Below the pieces are notes generated by a model. It had not been told where the DNA came from. It did not search any database and saw nothing but the letters and a program-made list of their open reading frames with translations. Below, piece by piece: positions 1 to 7,252 of a stretch of DNA of 23,478 bases. Made by a program: the position numbers and the translations under genes. The stretch's first letter is position 1, and the number at the start of each line of letters is the position of its first letter. The stretch comes from Bacillota bacterium (GTDB lineage: Bacteria; Bacillota; Clostridia; Christensenellales; Aristaeellaceae), in assembly GCA_023416655.1 (NCBI GenBank), contig JAEZHK010000015.1:1-23478 (forward strand), in the 5' to 3' direction.

Positions 1-1
1 C

Positions 2-457
2 AATCAGGTCACCAACCTGATCTGGTACGGGAAGATCGAGACCACCCTCACCCGCGCCAAGGAGGTCAGCTCCGTCGCCGAAAAGCTGATCACGCTGGCC
101 GCGCGCGAGTGCGATAACAACGTGGAAGCTACCAAGAACACAAACAACGAGAAGGGCCAGACGGTCGTTCTGAACGTGGTCAACGACGCGCCCACGAAGC
201 TGGCCGCCCGCCGCCGCATGATGAGCTACCTCTACGAGATCCCCGAGGCCCGCAAGGACGACGAGAGCCGCTCCGACTACAAGGAGCGCACCGGCGCCGT
301 CAAGCACCCGGTGGTCGAAAAGCTCATGCGTGAAATCGGCCCCAAGTACAAGAAGCGCGCGGCCGACAAGGGCCAGGGCGGCGGCTACACTCGCATCGTC
401 AAGATGGGCCCCCGGCGCGGCGACGGCGCGGAAATGGTCGTCCTGGAGCTGGTGTAA
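2..457 (+). CDS. rplQ: 50S ribosomal protein L17, 5'-truncated by the window edge
   Basis: Structural protein of the large ribosomal subunit near the peptide exit tunnel. The open frame enters at base 2 and gives about 151 residues. Seen directly: an N-terminal stretch reading NLIWYGKIETTLTRAKEV followed by SVAEKLITLA, the L17 signature, and the C-terminal GYTRIVKMGPRRGDGAEMV ending in a TAA. Between these the protein has a longer middle and an extra lysine-rich segment than the compact ~120-residue L17 of Bacillus, as is common in clostridial L17. The start codon and first ~20 residues lie upstream of the window. A hairpin with a T-rich 3' side follows six bases after the stop, so this is probably the last gene of its ribosomal protein operon. 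Confidence 0.95.
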   Translation, partial: NQVTNLIWYGKIETTLTRAKEVSSVAEKLITLAARECDNNVEATKNTNNEKGQTVVLNVVNDAPTKLAARRRMMSYLYEIPEARKDDESRSDYKERTGAVKHPVVEKLMREIGPKYKKRAADKGQGGGYTRIVKMGPRRGDGAEMVVLELV

Positions 458-463
458 AGAGGC

Positions 464-492
464 AAAAGAAATCCGCGTTGCGGCTTTCTTTT
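464..492 (+). terminator. Intrinsic terminator of the rplQ operon
   Basis: AAAAGAAA-t-CCGC, a three-base loop, then GCGG-c-TTTCTTTT form a hairpin whose 3' arm is itself the T-rich tract. It starts six bases after the rplQ stop, as expected for an operon-ending terminator; its A-rich 5' arm would make it bidirectional. Confidence 0.75.
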
Positions 493-496
493 GCGG

Positions 497-571
497 GCGC
501 CGGGAATCCTTTGAGGATTCCCGGCGCTTTGCGCAGGCCCTGTGAACTCAAGTTCACGGCCGGGCCTGCGC
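497..571. repeat. Two back-to-back perfect hairpins behind rplQ
   Basis: First hairpin: 13-bp perfect stem, 497-509 with 515-527, loop TTTGA, followed by TTT. Second hairpin: outer 10-bp perfect stem 531-540 with 562-571, and inner 7-bp perfect stem GTGAACT/AGTTCAC at 542-548 and 551-557. Together with the terminator at 464-492 there are three consecutive stem-loops in about 110 bases. They may be a reinforced termination or mRNA 3'-end protection block; the role is inferred. Confidence 0.7.
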
Positions 572-574
572 GCG

Positions 575-829
575 CAAATCAGTAGCAGCCTGCGGCCGTA
601 CACGCCGCCCTCCGGCAGCCTTTATCCGCTGAAAACCGCAAGCGTTTTTCAGCGCCTTCGGTGGCTTCGGCCCCCGATCCCCCTTGGGTCGAGGCCAGCA
701 GCCGCGCTTAGCGTTATCTTATCCCTTTGTGATGGGGTCCAGGGGAGCATCATGCTCCCCTGGCGGGATTCCAAAGGGCAGAGCCCTTTGGTGGCGTCCC
801 CGGCGTTCTCTCCCGTCTCTTCCCAAAAA
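575..829. other. Gene-free spacer rich in palindromes
   Basis: No ORF here has a ribosome binding site or recognisable product. The spacer holds further perfect hairpins: 627-654 (CGCTGAAAA paired with TTTTCAGCG, with an inner CGC/GCG), 739-763 (10-bp stem CCAGGGGAGC, loop ATCAT), and 771-791 (9-bp stem CCAAAGGGC, loop AGA). The last two lie side by side and resemble short intergenic palindromic units of high-GC clostridia. Whether they are a dispersed family cannot be judged, as I see only this instance. Confidence 0.55.
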
Positions 830-867
830 CTCGCCGCGGGACGCGATATTTCGCGGCCCGCGGCGAG
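830..867 (-). terminator. Intrinsic terminator of the HPr-like gene
   Basis: CTCGCCGCGGG (830-840) pairs perfectly with CCCGCGGCGAG (857-867), and an inner CGCG/CGCG extends the stem. Read on the minus strand the hairpin is followed by TTTTT, and it lies 20 bases downstream of the HPr-like stop codon. Confidence 0.8.
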
Positions 868-887
868 TCATTTAATTTTGTTTCATT

Positions 888-1109
888 TCAGACGACGTAG
901 GCTTTGAGGTCCTCTTTCAGGTTGTCGTTGGCGCCTTCGCTGACCAGTTCCATGGGCCGGGTGAGGTCCATCGAGAAAATCCCCAGAATAGACTTGGCGT
1001 CGACGACGTAGCGGCCGTGCACCAGCGAAAGGTCTTCGCTGTACTGCGAGGTGATCTTGACGAAATCCTTGACCGAGTTGGCATCCCTAAGTTTCACTGT
1101 GAACTTCAT
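888..1109 (-). CDS. HPr-like protein lacking the active-site histidine
   Basis: 73-residue protein with the HPr fold pattern. True HPr passes phosphate from enzyme I to sugar permeases through His15 in a G-I/L-H-A-R-P motif and is regulated by phosphorylation at Ser46. Here the HARP block is absent: the equivalent stretch reads DANSVKDFVK (residues 9-18). The Ser46 region is kept as DAKSILGIFSM, with the serine at residue 40. The protein therefore cannot be a phosphotransferase carrier by the normal chemistry, but could act as a regulatory or decoy partner. The start is supported by AGGAGGG nine bases upstream on the minus strand. It is monocistronic, divergent from lepA, with its own terminator at 830-867. 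Similar histidine-less HPr-like proteins occur in many Clostridia; their role is not established to my knowledge. Confidence 0.8.
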   Translation of the reverse strand: MKFTVKLRDANSVKDFVKITSQYSEDLSLVHGRYVVDAKSILGIFSMDLTRPMELVSEGANDNLKEDLKAYVV

Positions 1110-1261
1110 TTTGTTTCCCTCCTGTTCACTTGGCTCGTTTCTTCTTTCTTCTTCCGACGCTTATATGATACCCTATGAATGTAAAGCCGTCGTACTGCCA
1201 CGGTAACGTTTCCGGTCAGTTTTGGAGAAAGCGTGTTAAGTCGATCGGTGCTTTACGGCGG

Positions 1262-1290
1262 TTGATTTTTTACGCGTTTTAGGGTATTAT
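1262..1290 (+). promoter_or_regulatory. Sigma-A-type promoter of lepA
   Basis: TTGATT (1262-1267), a 17-base spacer, TATTAT (1285-1290). Transcription would start near 1297. This excludes the in-frame ATG at 1289 and supports the lepA start at 1331. Confidence 0.75.
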
Positions 1291-1330
1291 GAGGAAGAAA
1301 ACGAGAGAGAATCCGACGCCGGGAGGAAGT

Positions 1331-3139
1331 ATGCCCAAATTCAACCAGGAGAACATCCGAAACTTCTGCATCATAGCGCACATCGACCACGGCAAGTCGA
1401 CGCTGGCCGACCGGCTCCTTGAAAAGACCGGGGTGATGGCGCTGCGCGACATGACCGAGCAGGTGCTCGATTCGATGGAGTTGGAGCGAGAGCGCGGCAT
1501 CACCATCAAATCCAAGGCCGTGCGCCTGCCGTATTTGGCGCCAGACGGCGTCACCTACATGCTCAACCTCATCGATACCCCCGGCCACGTGGACTTCACT
1601 TACGAGGTCTCCCGGGCGCTCGCCGCCTGCGAAGGCGCGGTGCTGGTGGTGGACGCCAGCCAGGGCATCGAGGCGCAGACGCTGGCCAACGTCTACATGG
1701 CACTGGAGCACGACCTCGAGATCGTGCCGGTCATCAACAAGATCGACCTGCCCAGCGCGCGGCCGGAGGTCGTCCGCCACGAGATCGAGGACGAGATTGG
1801 CCTGGACGCGGAGGACTGCCCGCTGGTCTCCGCCAAGCAGGGCATCGGCATCGACGCGGTGCTCGCCGCCGTGGTCAGCCGCATCCCGCCGCCCAAGGGC
1901 GACGCGGACGCGCCGATGCGCGCGCTGATCTTTGACAGCTACTACGACAACTACCGCGGCGCGATCAGCTCGGTGCGGCTCATGAGCGGCACCGTGAAGG
2001 TGGGCGACCGCATCCGCATGATGGCGAGCGGGCACGAGTTCGACGTGACCGAGGTGGGCGCTTTCCAGCCCGGCGGCTACAATCCCAGTGGGGAGCTCTA
2101 CGCGGGCGAGGTGGGCTACATCGCCGCGTCCATCAAGGACATCGCGGACATCCGCGTCGGCGACACGATCACGCTGGCCTCCGCCCCCGCAAAGGAGCCG
2201 CTGCCCGGCTACAAGCCGGTATTGCCGATGGTTTACTGCGGCATCTACCCGGCGGACGGCGCGGATTACGAGGACCTCAAAGATGCGATGGCGCGGCTCA
2301 GACTCAACGACGCCGCCATCTTCTACGAGCCGGAAACCAGCGTGGCGCTGGGCTACGGCTTCCGATGCGGCTTCCTGGGGCTACTCCACATGGAGATCAT
2401 CCAAGAGCGGTTGGAGCGCGAGTTCGACCTGAACCTGGTCACCACCGCCCCCAGCGTGGTCTACAACGTCATCAAGACCAACGGCGAAAAGATAACCATC
2501 GACAATCCCTCGAACCTGCCCAACGTGCAGGAGATTTCGTGGATGGAGGAGCCCTTCGTCGACGCGCAGGTCATCACGCCGCAGGACTACGTGGGCGCGA
2601 TCATGGAACTGTGCCAGGACAAGCGCGGCACCTTCCATGACATGAAGTATATTGAGGGCAACCGCGTCCTGCTCAAGTACGACCTGCCGCTCAACGAAGT
2701 CATCTACGACTTCTTCGACCAGCTCAAGAGCCGCACCCGCGGCTATGCGTCCTTCGACTATTCGCTCAAGGGCTATGTCAAGAGCGACCTGGTCAAGCTG
2801 GACATCCTCTTGAACGGCGAAACCTGCGACGCGCTGACCATCATCGTGCACCGGGACCGCGCGTATGCCCGTGGGCGCTCCATCTCAGAAAAGCTCAAGG
2901 ACGCCATCCCGCGCCAGCTGTTTGAAATCCCGATCCAGGCCGCCATCGGCGGCAAGGTCATCGCGCGGGAGACGGTCAAGGCGCTGCGAAAGGACGTTCT
3001 CGCCAAGTGCTACGGCGGCGACATCACGCGCAAGAAGAAGCTCCTCGAGAAGCAAAAAGAGGGCAAGAAGCGCATGCGCCAGGTGGGTTCGGTGGAAGTG
3101 CCCAGCGAGGCGTTCATGGCCGTGCTGAAGATGGACTAG
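1331..3139 (+). CDS. lepA: Elongation factor 4 (LepA), translational GTPase
   Basis: Ribosome-associated GTPase that acts on stalled or mispaired translocation complexes and on 30S assembly. The 602-residue length is normal for LepA. Seen directly: P-loop AHIDHGKST at residues 16-24, switch II DTPGHVDF at 82-89, NKID at 136-139, and the LepA-specific basic C-terminal end KRMRQVGSVEVPSEAFMAVL. The start at 1331 is chosen because GGGAGGA lies four to ten bases upstream and because the ATG at 1289 overlaps the promoter -10 box. It is the first gene of a tight operon: the next start is 12 bases after its stop. No unusual residues were noticed. Confidence 0.97.
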   Translation: MPKFNQENIRNFCIIAHIDHGKSTLADRLLEKTGVMALRDMTEQVLDSMELERERGITIKSKAVRLPYLAPDGVTYMLNLIDTPGHVDFTYEVSRALAACEGAVLVVDASQGIEAQTLANVYMALEHDLEIVPVINKIDLPSARPEVVRHEIEDEIGLDAEDCPLVSAKQGIGIDAVLAAVVSRIPPPKGDADAPMRALIFDSYYDNYRGAISSVRLMSGTVKVGDRIRMMASGHEFDVTEVGAFQPGGYNPSGELYAGEVGYIAASIKDIADIRVGDTITLASAPAKEPLPGYKPVLPMVYCGIYPADGADYEDLKDAMARLRLNDAAIFYEPETSVALGYGFRCGFLGLLHMEIIQERLEREFDLNLVTTAPSVVYNVIKTNGEKITIDNPSNLPNVQEISWMEEPFVDAQVITPQDYVGAIMELCQDKRGTFHDMKYIEGNRVLLKYDLPLNEVIYDFFDQLKSRTRGYASFDYSLKGYVKSDLVKLDILLNGETCDALTIIVHRDRAYARGRSISEKLKDAIPRQLFEIPIQAAIGGKVIARETVKALRKDVLAKCYGGDITRKKKLLEKQKEGKKRMRQVGSVEVPSEAFMAVLKMD

Positions 3140-3151
3140 GAGGAGAGCACC

Positions 3152-3691
3152 ATGGCCAAGACCGGCGGACAGAACAGGCCATTGTATGATTTGAACGTGC
3201 ATCTTTCAAGGCGCGACCTGGCCGGATTCTACCGGGTGCATTTTGCGCATACCTACCTGAAGGGCATGGTGATCACCCGCGCGGCGGGCGCCGCGTTGGC
3301 CATTTTGGGCGTCGTGGACGCCGTTGCCTTCGGCGGCACAACGACCGCCATGCTGGAGGCGGGCTGCGGCGTCGGGTTCTTCGCGCTGTCGTTCTGGATG
3401 GGCAGCGTCATCGGCTCGCTCGCGTCCCGCACGTGGAGCGGCCCCGCCAAGGTGCGCTACCGATTTTATGTGAACGACTTCGAGGCGCTCTACGACGGAG
3501 CCTCGGAGCGGCACCCTTATACGGCTGTGAAGAAGCTTCTGGTCTCGCGGGGTGTACTGTACCTGTACATCGGCCGAAAGCAGGCTTTTGTGCTCACACG
3601 GGACGCGTTGTCCGGGAAGCTCGGCGAGGTGAGCGCGTTTTTGCAGCGCGCTTCCGGCAGAAAAGCCGCTGTCGTCGGCCGAGCGCAATGA
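3152..3691 (+). CDS. YcxB-like membrane protein of unknown function
   Basis: 179 residues. After a polar N-terminus there are two predicted membrane segments (about residues 40-60 and 68-90). A soluble C-terminal half contains RYRFYVNDFEALYDG, then YTAVKKLLVSRGVLYLYIGRKQAFVLTRDAL. This is the pattern of the YcxB-like C-terminal domain: a tyrosine-rich strand, then a line ending in Y-L-Y-x-x-x-x-Q-A-F. No catalytic motif is visible. The start follows GGAGGAGA at the end of lepA. Its stop codon overlaps the hemW start in ATGA, so hemW translation is probably coupled to it. The position between lepA and hemW is not the classical neighbourhood and tells little about function. Confidence 0.75.
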   Translation: MAKTGGQNRPLYDLNVHLSRRDLAGFYRVHFAHTYLKGMVITRAAGAALAILGVVDAVAFGGTTTAMLEAGCGVGFFALSFWMGSVIGSLASRTWSGPAKVRYRFYVNDFEALYDGASERHPYTAVKKLLVSRGVLYLYIGRKQAFVLTRDALSGKLGEVSAFLQRASGRKAAVVGRAQ

Positions 3692-4779
3692 ACCCCTGCG
3701 CACTGTACATCCATATCCCCTTCTGCATTAGCAAGTGCGCCTATTGCGATTTCGCGTCCTGGGCGGGGCGCGAGCGCGATCAGGCGCGCTATTTGCTGGC
3801 GCTTGAAGAAGAATTCAAGTCGGCGGCGCAGCGGTACGGTAAATTGCCGATCGCAACCGTGTTCATCGGCGGCGGCACACCATCCGTGATGCCGGAGGAC
3901 GCGGTGATGCGGCTGATGGCGATGACACGGGCGAGGTTTGCGCTTCAGGAGGGCGCGGAAGTTACCGTCGAGGCAAACCCCGGCACGATCACGAAGGAGA
4001 AGCTTCGCGCCTGGCGGGATTCCGGCGTCAACCGGCTGTCCATGGGCGTTCAGGCGGCGCAGCCGAGGCTGCTACAGATGCTGGGCCGCGTCCACGACGC
4101 CCAGGAGGCCGTGCAATCTTTCGAACGGGCGCGGAGCGCGGGGTTCAAAAACATCAACCTGGACCTGATGTACGCGCTGCCCGATCAGACCATGGCCGAA
4201 TGGGTCGAGTCCGTCCGGTTCGCGCTGAAGCTGGACCCGGAACACCTGTCGCTGTACAGCCTGATCGTGGAGCCGGGCACCCGCATCGAGCGCTCGATTT
4301 CGGAGGGGGTCCTGCCCGCGACAGACGACGAGGCGGCGCTCTCCATGCAGCGCGCCGCCGTTCGCATCCTGTCCCGCCACGGCTACGAGCGGTACGAGAT
4401 CTCCAACTACGCCAAGCCCGGCTATGAATGCCGCCACAACATGACCTATTGGACCCGGGGCGATTACCTGGGGTTGGGCTGTGCGGCGCACTCCATGATG
4501 AAGAGCGAGCGGTTTGAGAACACGGGCGATCTTGACGCCTACCTCTTAGGCGCGCGGGAGGTCTCCCGGCGCGCCATCGGGGAAGAGGAGGCCCGGGAGG
4601 AGGCAATCCTGCTGGGTACGCGCACGGCGGCGGGTATTCCGCTGGAACTGGTGGCGAAAAGAAAGGCGCAGGTTGAGCGGCTGAAGGCGGGCGGCTTCTT
4701 GCGGGTGGGGAAGGGGCGGCTCGCGCTCACTGACCGGGGCATGGAAGTGCAGAACGCCGTGGTGCTGGAATTGGTCTAG
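3688..4779 (+). CDS. hemW: Radical SAM heme chaperone HemW
   Basis: HemW binds heme and a radical-SAM [4Fe-4S] cluster and helps insert heme into target enzymes. It was long misannotated as coproporphyrinogen III oxidase HemN. Seen directly: the cluster motif C-x3-C-x2-C at residues 13, 17 and 20 right after YIHIPF, the glycine-rich FIGGGTPS, and the HemW block CRHNMTYW followed by GDYLGLGCAAHS. It lacks the extra N-terminal region of true HemN. At 363 residues it has about the family length. The open frame runs far upstream to 3433, but that part overlaps the preceding gene. ATG 3688, overlapping the upstream stop as ATGA, is the clear start by family alignment. Confidence 0.95.
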   Translation: MNPCALYIHIPFCISKCAYCDFASWAGRERDQARYLLALEEEFKSAAQRYGKLPIATVFIGGGTPSVMPEDAVMRLMAMTRARFALQEGAEVTVEANPGTITKEKLRAWRDSGVNRLSMGVQAAQPRLLQMLGRVHDAQEAVQSFERARSAGFKNINLDLMYALPDQTMAEWVESVRFALKLDPEHLSLYSLIVEPGTRIERSISEGVLPATDDEAALSMQRAAVRILSRHGYERYEISNYAKPGYECRHNMTYWTRGDYLGLGCAAHSMMKSERFENTGDLDAYLLGAREVSRRAIGEEEAREEAILLGTRTAAGIPLELVAKRKAQVERLKAGGFLRVGKGRLALTDRGMEVQNAVVLELV

Positions 4780-4803
4780 CAGAAATCTGGCTCCATACCC
4801 ATC

Positions 4804-4839
4804 GCAATCGCTTGCGGCGCAGCCGCAGGCCATTGCTTT
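4804..4839 (+). terminator. Probable terminator of the lepA-hemW operon
   Basis: GCAAT-c-GCTTGCGGC, loop GCA, then GCCGCAGGC-c-ATTGC (stem 4804-4836 with one C/C mismatch and one G/T wobble), followed by a short TTT. The hairpin is strong; the T tract is short. Confidence 0.6.
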
Positions 4840-4859
4840 CGTTAAATCGTCGATTCCCC

Positions 4860-4888
4860 TTGACAAAACCCGGGAACCGCGGTATCGT
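4860..4888 (+). promoter_or_regulatory. Promoter of the sdpR-sdpI operon
   Basis: Consensus -35 TTGACA (4860-4865), exact 17-base spacer, -10 TATCGT (4883-4888). The palindrome at 4894-4915 sits directly at the expected transcription start. Confidence 0.85.
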
Positions 4889-4893
4889 ATGGG

Positions 4894-4915
4894 TAGATAA
4901 TTAGAAAATTATCTA
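4894..4915. promoter_or_regulatory. Perfect palindromic operator, probably bound by the SdpR-like repressor
   Basis: TAGATAATT, four-base spacer AGAA, AATTATCTA: a perfect 9-bp inverted repeat beginning five bases after the -10 box. A bound dimer would block transcription initiation. ArsR-family repressors typically bind AT-rich palindromes of this form, so autoregulation by the adjacent gene is the natural reading (inference). Confidence 0.8.
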
Positions 4916-4938
4916 AATGCCTAAAAGGAGGGAGCTGA

Positions 4939-5208
4939 ATGGGCGACGCATGGGACGCGCTGGCCGACCCGACGCGCAGGCAGATCCTGAAGCTTCTGCG
5001 ATCGGGCGATTTGAACGCGGGGGACATCGCGGCCAAATTTGACATGACCAAGCCGTCGATCAGCCATCACCTGAACATTCTGAAAAACGCGGAACTGGTG
5101 CGCTCGGAGCGCAGCGGGCAAAACATCGTCTATTCGATCAATACCAGCGTGCTGGAGGACCTGTTGGACCTTTTCGCGGACATGACCGGGAGGGGGAAGG
5201 ATCAATGA
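4939..5208 (+). CDS. sdpR: ArsR-family autorepressor, SdpR type
   Basis: 89-residue winged-helix DNA-binding protein. In Bacillus, SdpR represses its own operon with sdpI until the membrane protein sequesters it. Seen directly: ALADPTRRQILKLLRSGDLNAGDIAAKF, then the recognition-helix region MTKPSISHHLNILKNAELV, then wing residues ERSGQNIVYSIN. These are the diagnostic blocks of the SdpR branch. No metal-binding cysteine pair of ArsR/SmtB type is present, so metal sensing is unlikely. The ribosome binding site is AAGGAGGGAG. The last codons overlap the sdpI start as ATGA, so the two are translationally coupled. Confidence 0.9.
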   Translation: MGDAWDALADPTRRQILKLLRSGDLNAGDIAAKFDMTKPSISHHLNILKNAELVRSERSGQNIVYSINTSVLEDLLDLFADMTGRGKDQ

Positions 5209-5876
5209 GTACCAAATTCAAAGTATACCTGTTGGCGGCGGCGATCAACGCGCTGGCGATGGCGATTGTGATCGTGGGCGTTCAGGCGCAGATTGTGCCG
5301 ATCCATTTCAACTACGCGGGCCAGGCGGACAGCTGGGCCAGCAAATGGGTCTACCTGATCTTTGCAGCGATCCCGCTGGCCGAAATCGCGTCCTACAAAT
5401 TCTACCGCCGCGCAAACCGAAAAAACGAGGCGGTTCAGAAAAACGCCGTGATCGAGGAGCGCGTCGTGGCGCTGACCGGGCTTTTCCTGGCGGCGGTGGG
5501 CTGGTTCTTCCTGCTCCTGGTTCGGTCGGGCGAAACAAAGCTGGACACGTCCTTCGCCTGCCTGATCTTTACCGGCCTCGGCCTTCTGATGATCTATGTC
5601 AGCAACTATATGGCGAAGATCCGCCCCAACCATACGTTGGGCTTCCGGGTCAAGTGGACGCTCCGGGACGAGACGGTCTGGATCAAGACGCACCGCATAT
5701 GCGGTTACACCGGCGTCATTGGCGGCGCGATCATCGTGGTGGGGAGCCTGCTGGGTTTGGCGCTTGACGTCTGGATGTCGTTTGCCGGGTTCGCGCTGGG
5801 CATGATCGTCATGGTGGGCATCCCGGCGGTCTACGCTCGAAACCTATACCATCAGTTGCACCAGGATGGGAAGTGA
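5205..5876 (+). CDS. sdpI: SdpI-family integral membrane protein (immunity/signalling type)
   Basis: 223 residues with about six hydrophobic segments (roughly 7-29, 48-64, 88-108, 118-135, 163-183, 188-210). The N-terminus has the DUF1648 pattern VPIHFNYAGQADSWASK. The region NYMAKIRPNHTLGFRVKWTLRDETVWIKTHR is the SdpI signature. In Bacillus subtilis, SdpI protects against the SdpC toxin and holds SdpR at the membrane. No sdpA, sdpB or sdpC gene is visible in this window, so here the pair is an orphan. It may defend against toxins of other strains or serve general envelope-stress signalling (inference). An intrinsic terminator follows. Confidence 0.9.
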   Translation: MSTKFKVYLLAAAINALAMAIVIVGVQAQIVPIHFNYAGQADSWASKWVYLIFAAIPLAEIASYKFYRRANRKNEAVQKNAVIEERVVALTGLFLAAVGWFFLLLVRSGETKLDTSFACLIFTGLGLLMIYVSNYMAKIRPNHTLGFRVKWTLRDETVWIKTHRICGYTGVIGGAIIVVGSLLGLALDVWMSFAGFALGMIVMVGIPAVYARNLYHQLHQDGK

Positions 5877-5886
5877 GCATCAATGA

Positions 5887-5918
5887 CGCGGCTCCTTTGA
5901 AGGGGGCCGCGCTTTTTT
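5887..5918 (+). terminator. Intrinsic terminator of sdpR-sdpI
   Basis: CGCGGCTCC, loop TTTGAA, then GGGGGCCGCG with one bulged base, followed by C and TTTTTT. It starts ten bases after the sdpI stop. Confidence 0.85.
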
Positions 5919-6066
5919 ATGCCATTCAACCGGGCAGGTTATACGGCGCGCGCATTTTATGCAAACTTACATGCGGCCGGTGCGCATTTCCCCGCGGTTC
6001 ACGACGTTATTTTCGCACTTTTTGGCATACAACAATCATTTAGCCTTGGAAAACGCCGCGCGCCGC

Positions 6067-6095
6067 TATACAAACGCCCCAAAACCCGGTATAAT
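6067..6095 (+). promoter_or_regulatory. Promoter of the methyltransferase operon
   Basis: TATACA (6067-6072), 17-base spacer, perfect TATAAT (6090-6095), placed 32 bases before the ATG. I see nothing else in the spacer 5919-6066. Confidence 0.8.
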
Positions 6096-6127
6096 AGAAT
6101 ATCCGAGTTTTATGTTGGGGGAAGAGC

Positions 6128-7252
6128 ATGCAGTGGATTGCGAGTGCGGCGTTCGGGCTCGAGGGCCTTGTCAAGCGCGACCTTGAGCGGCTGGGCGTCG
6201 GCGGCATCCGCACGATGAATACGGGCGGCGTCGCCTTCGAGGGCGACGGCGCGATGGGTTTCAAGGCAAATCTATGGCTGAGAACCGCCGACCGCGTTTT
6301 GATCGAGGTGGGCCGGTTCGAGGCGCGCTCGTTTGAGGCGCTGTTCGAGGGCGTGAAGGCGCTCAACTGGCCGCGCTTCCTGCCCAGGGACGCCGCCTTT
6401 CCCGTGCGCGCGCAGTGCGCGCGTTCCCAGCTGATGAGCCCCAGGGACTGCCAGGCGATCGCCAAGAAGGCGGTCGTCGAGCGGCTGAAATCGGCCTATA
6501 GGCTGGACTGGCTGCCCGAGACCGGCGCGGTCCATGCCATCGACGTGTCGATCCACGAGGATCAGGTCGTGGTGGCGCTGGACAGCTCCGGCGCTGCGCT
6601 CTCCCGGCGCGGCTACCGCACCTGGAACGGCGAAGCGCCGCTTCGGGAAACGCTGGCGGCGGCCCTGGCGCTGCTCTCGCCCTGGCGGCCGAGCCTTCCG
6701 CTCTACGACCCCTGCTGCGGCACCGGGACCATTCTGATCGAGGCCGCGCTGATCGCGCTGGATCGGGCGCCGGGCCTTACGCGTTCGTTTGACTGTGAAA
6801 ACTGGCCGTTCATGCCCCGCGATGCGATGGCAGACGCCCGGAAGGCGGCCATCGAGCGCTTTGAGGCCGCCAAGTCGCGCCCGCTGGACATCCGCGGCTC
6901 CGACATCGACCCGGAGGCGCTGGAACTTGCCGCGCGCCATGTGGCGCAGGCGGGGCTGACCGGCAGGATCAGGCTTGAAAAATGTGACGTGCGGGACGCG
7001 AAAACGCCCGGGGAACCCGGCGCAATCGTGACCAACCCGCCCTACGGTGAGCGCCTCGGGGACAAGCAAGCGGCCCAGGCGGTGGCGAAGGCGCTGGGAA
7101 ACCTTCAGCGCCAATCAAGCTGGCCCCTTTCCGCGCTGACCGCGGACCGCGGCTTTGAGCGCGCTTTCGGCCGCCGAGCGGACAAGCGCCGGCGCCTCTA
7201 CAACGGCCGCATCGAATGCGAATTCATCACCTTCGGAGGATCATCCAAATGA
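6128..7252 (+). CDS. THUMP-domain class I RNA methyltransferase, RlmL/YpsC family
   Basis: 374-residue SAM-dependent methyltransferase of the family that makes N2-methylguanosine in 23S rRNA (RlmL N-terminal half, YpsC). Seen directly: the N-terminal ferredoxin-like/THUMP region (about 1-155) beginning QWIASAAFGLEGLVKRDLERLG, the SAM-binding motif DPCCGTGT at residues 194-201 followed by ILIEAALIAL, and the catalytic NPPYGERL at 303-310, typical of base N-methyltransferases. The length fits the YpsC branch, not the two-domain RlmL/RlmK of Escherichia coli. GGGGGAAG precedes the ATG. Its stop overlaps the next start as ATGA. Confidence 0.9.
   Translation: MQWIASAAFGLEGLVKRDLERLGVGGIRTMNTGGVAFEGDGAMGFKANLWLRTADRVLIEVGRFEARSFEALFEGVKALNWPRFLPRDAAFPVRAQCARSQLMSPRDCQAIAKKAVVERLKSAYRLDWLPETGAVHAIDVSIHEDQVVVALDSSGAALSRRGYRTWNGEAPLRETLAAALALLSPWRPSLPLYDPCCGTGTILIEAALIALDRAPGLTRSFDCENWPFMPRDAMADARKAAIERFEAAKSRPLDIRGSDIDPEALELAARHVAQAGLTGRIRLEKCDVRDAKTPGEPGAIVTNPPYGERLGDKQAAQAVAKALGNLQRQSSWPLSALTADRGFERAFGRRADKRRRLYNGRIECEFITFGGSSK

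Noticed and set aside
1289..1330. In-frame ATG 42 bases upstream of the chosen lepA start
   Set aside because: It overlaps the -10 box TATTAT, so it would lie upstream of the transcript start, and it has no ribosome binding site.
1253..2035. 260-residue open frame on the minus strand across lepA
   Set aside because: It is a histidine/arginine-rich shadow of the high-GC lepA coding strand with no recognisable domain.
3433..3687. Long N-terminal extension of the hemW frame
   Set aside because: It overlaps the YcxB-like gene, and the HemW family begins at the LYIHIPFC block.
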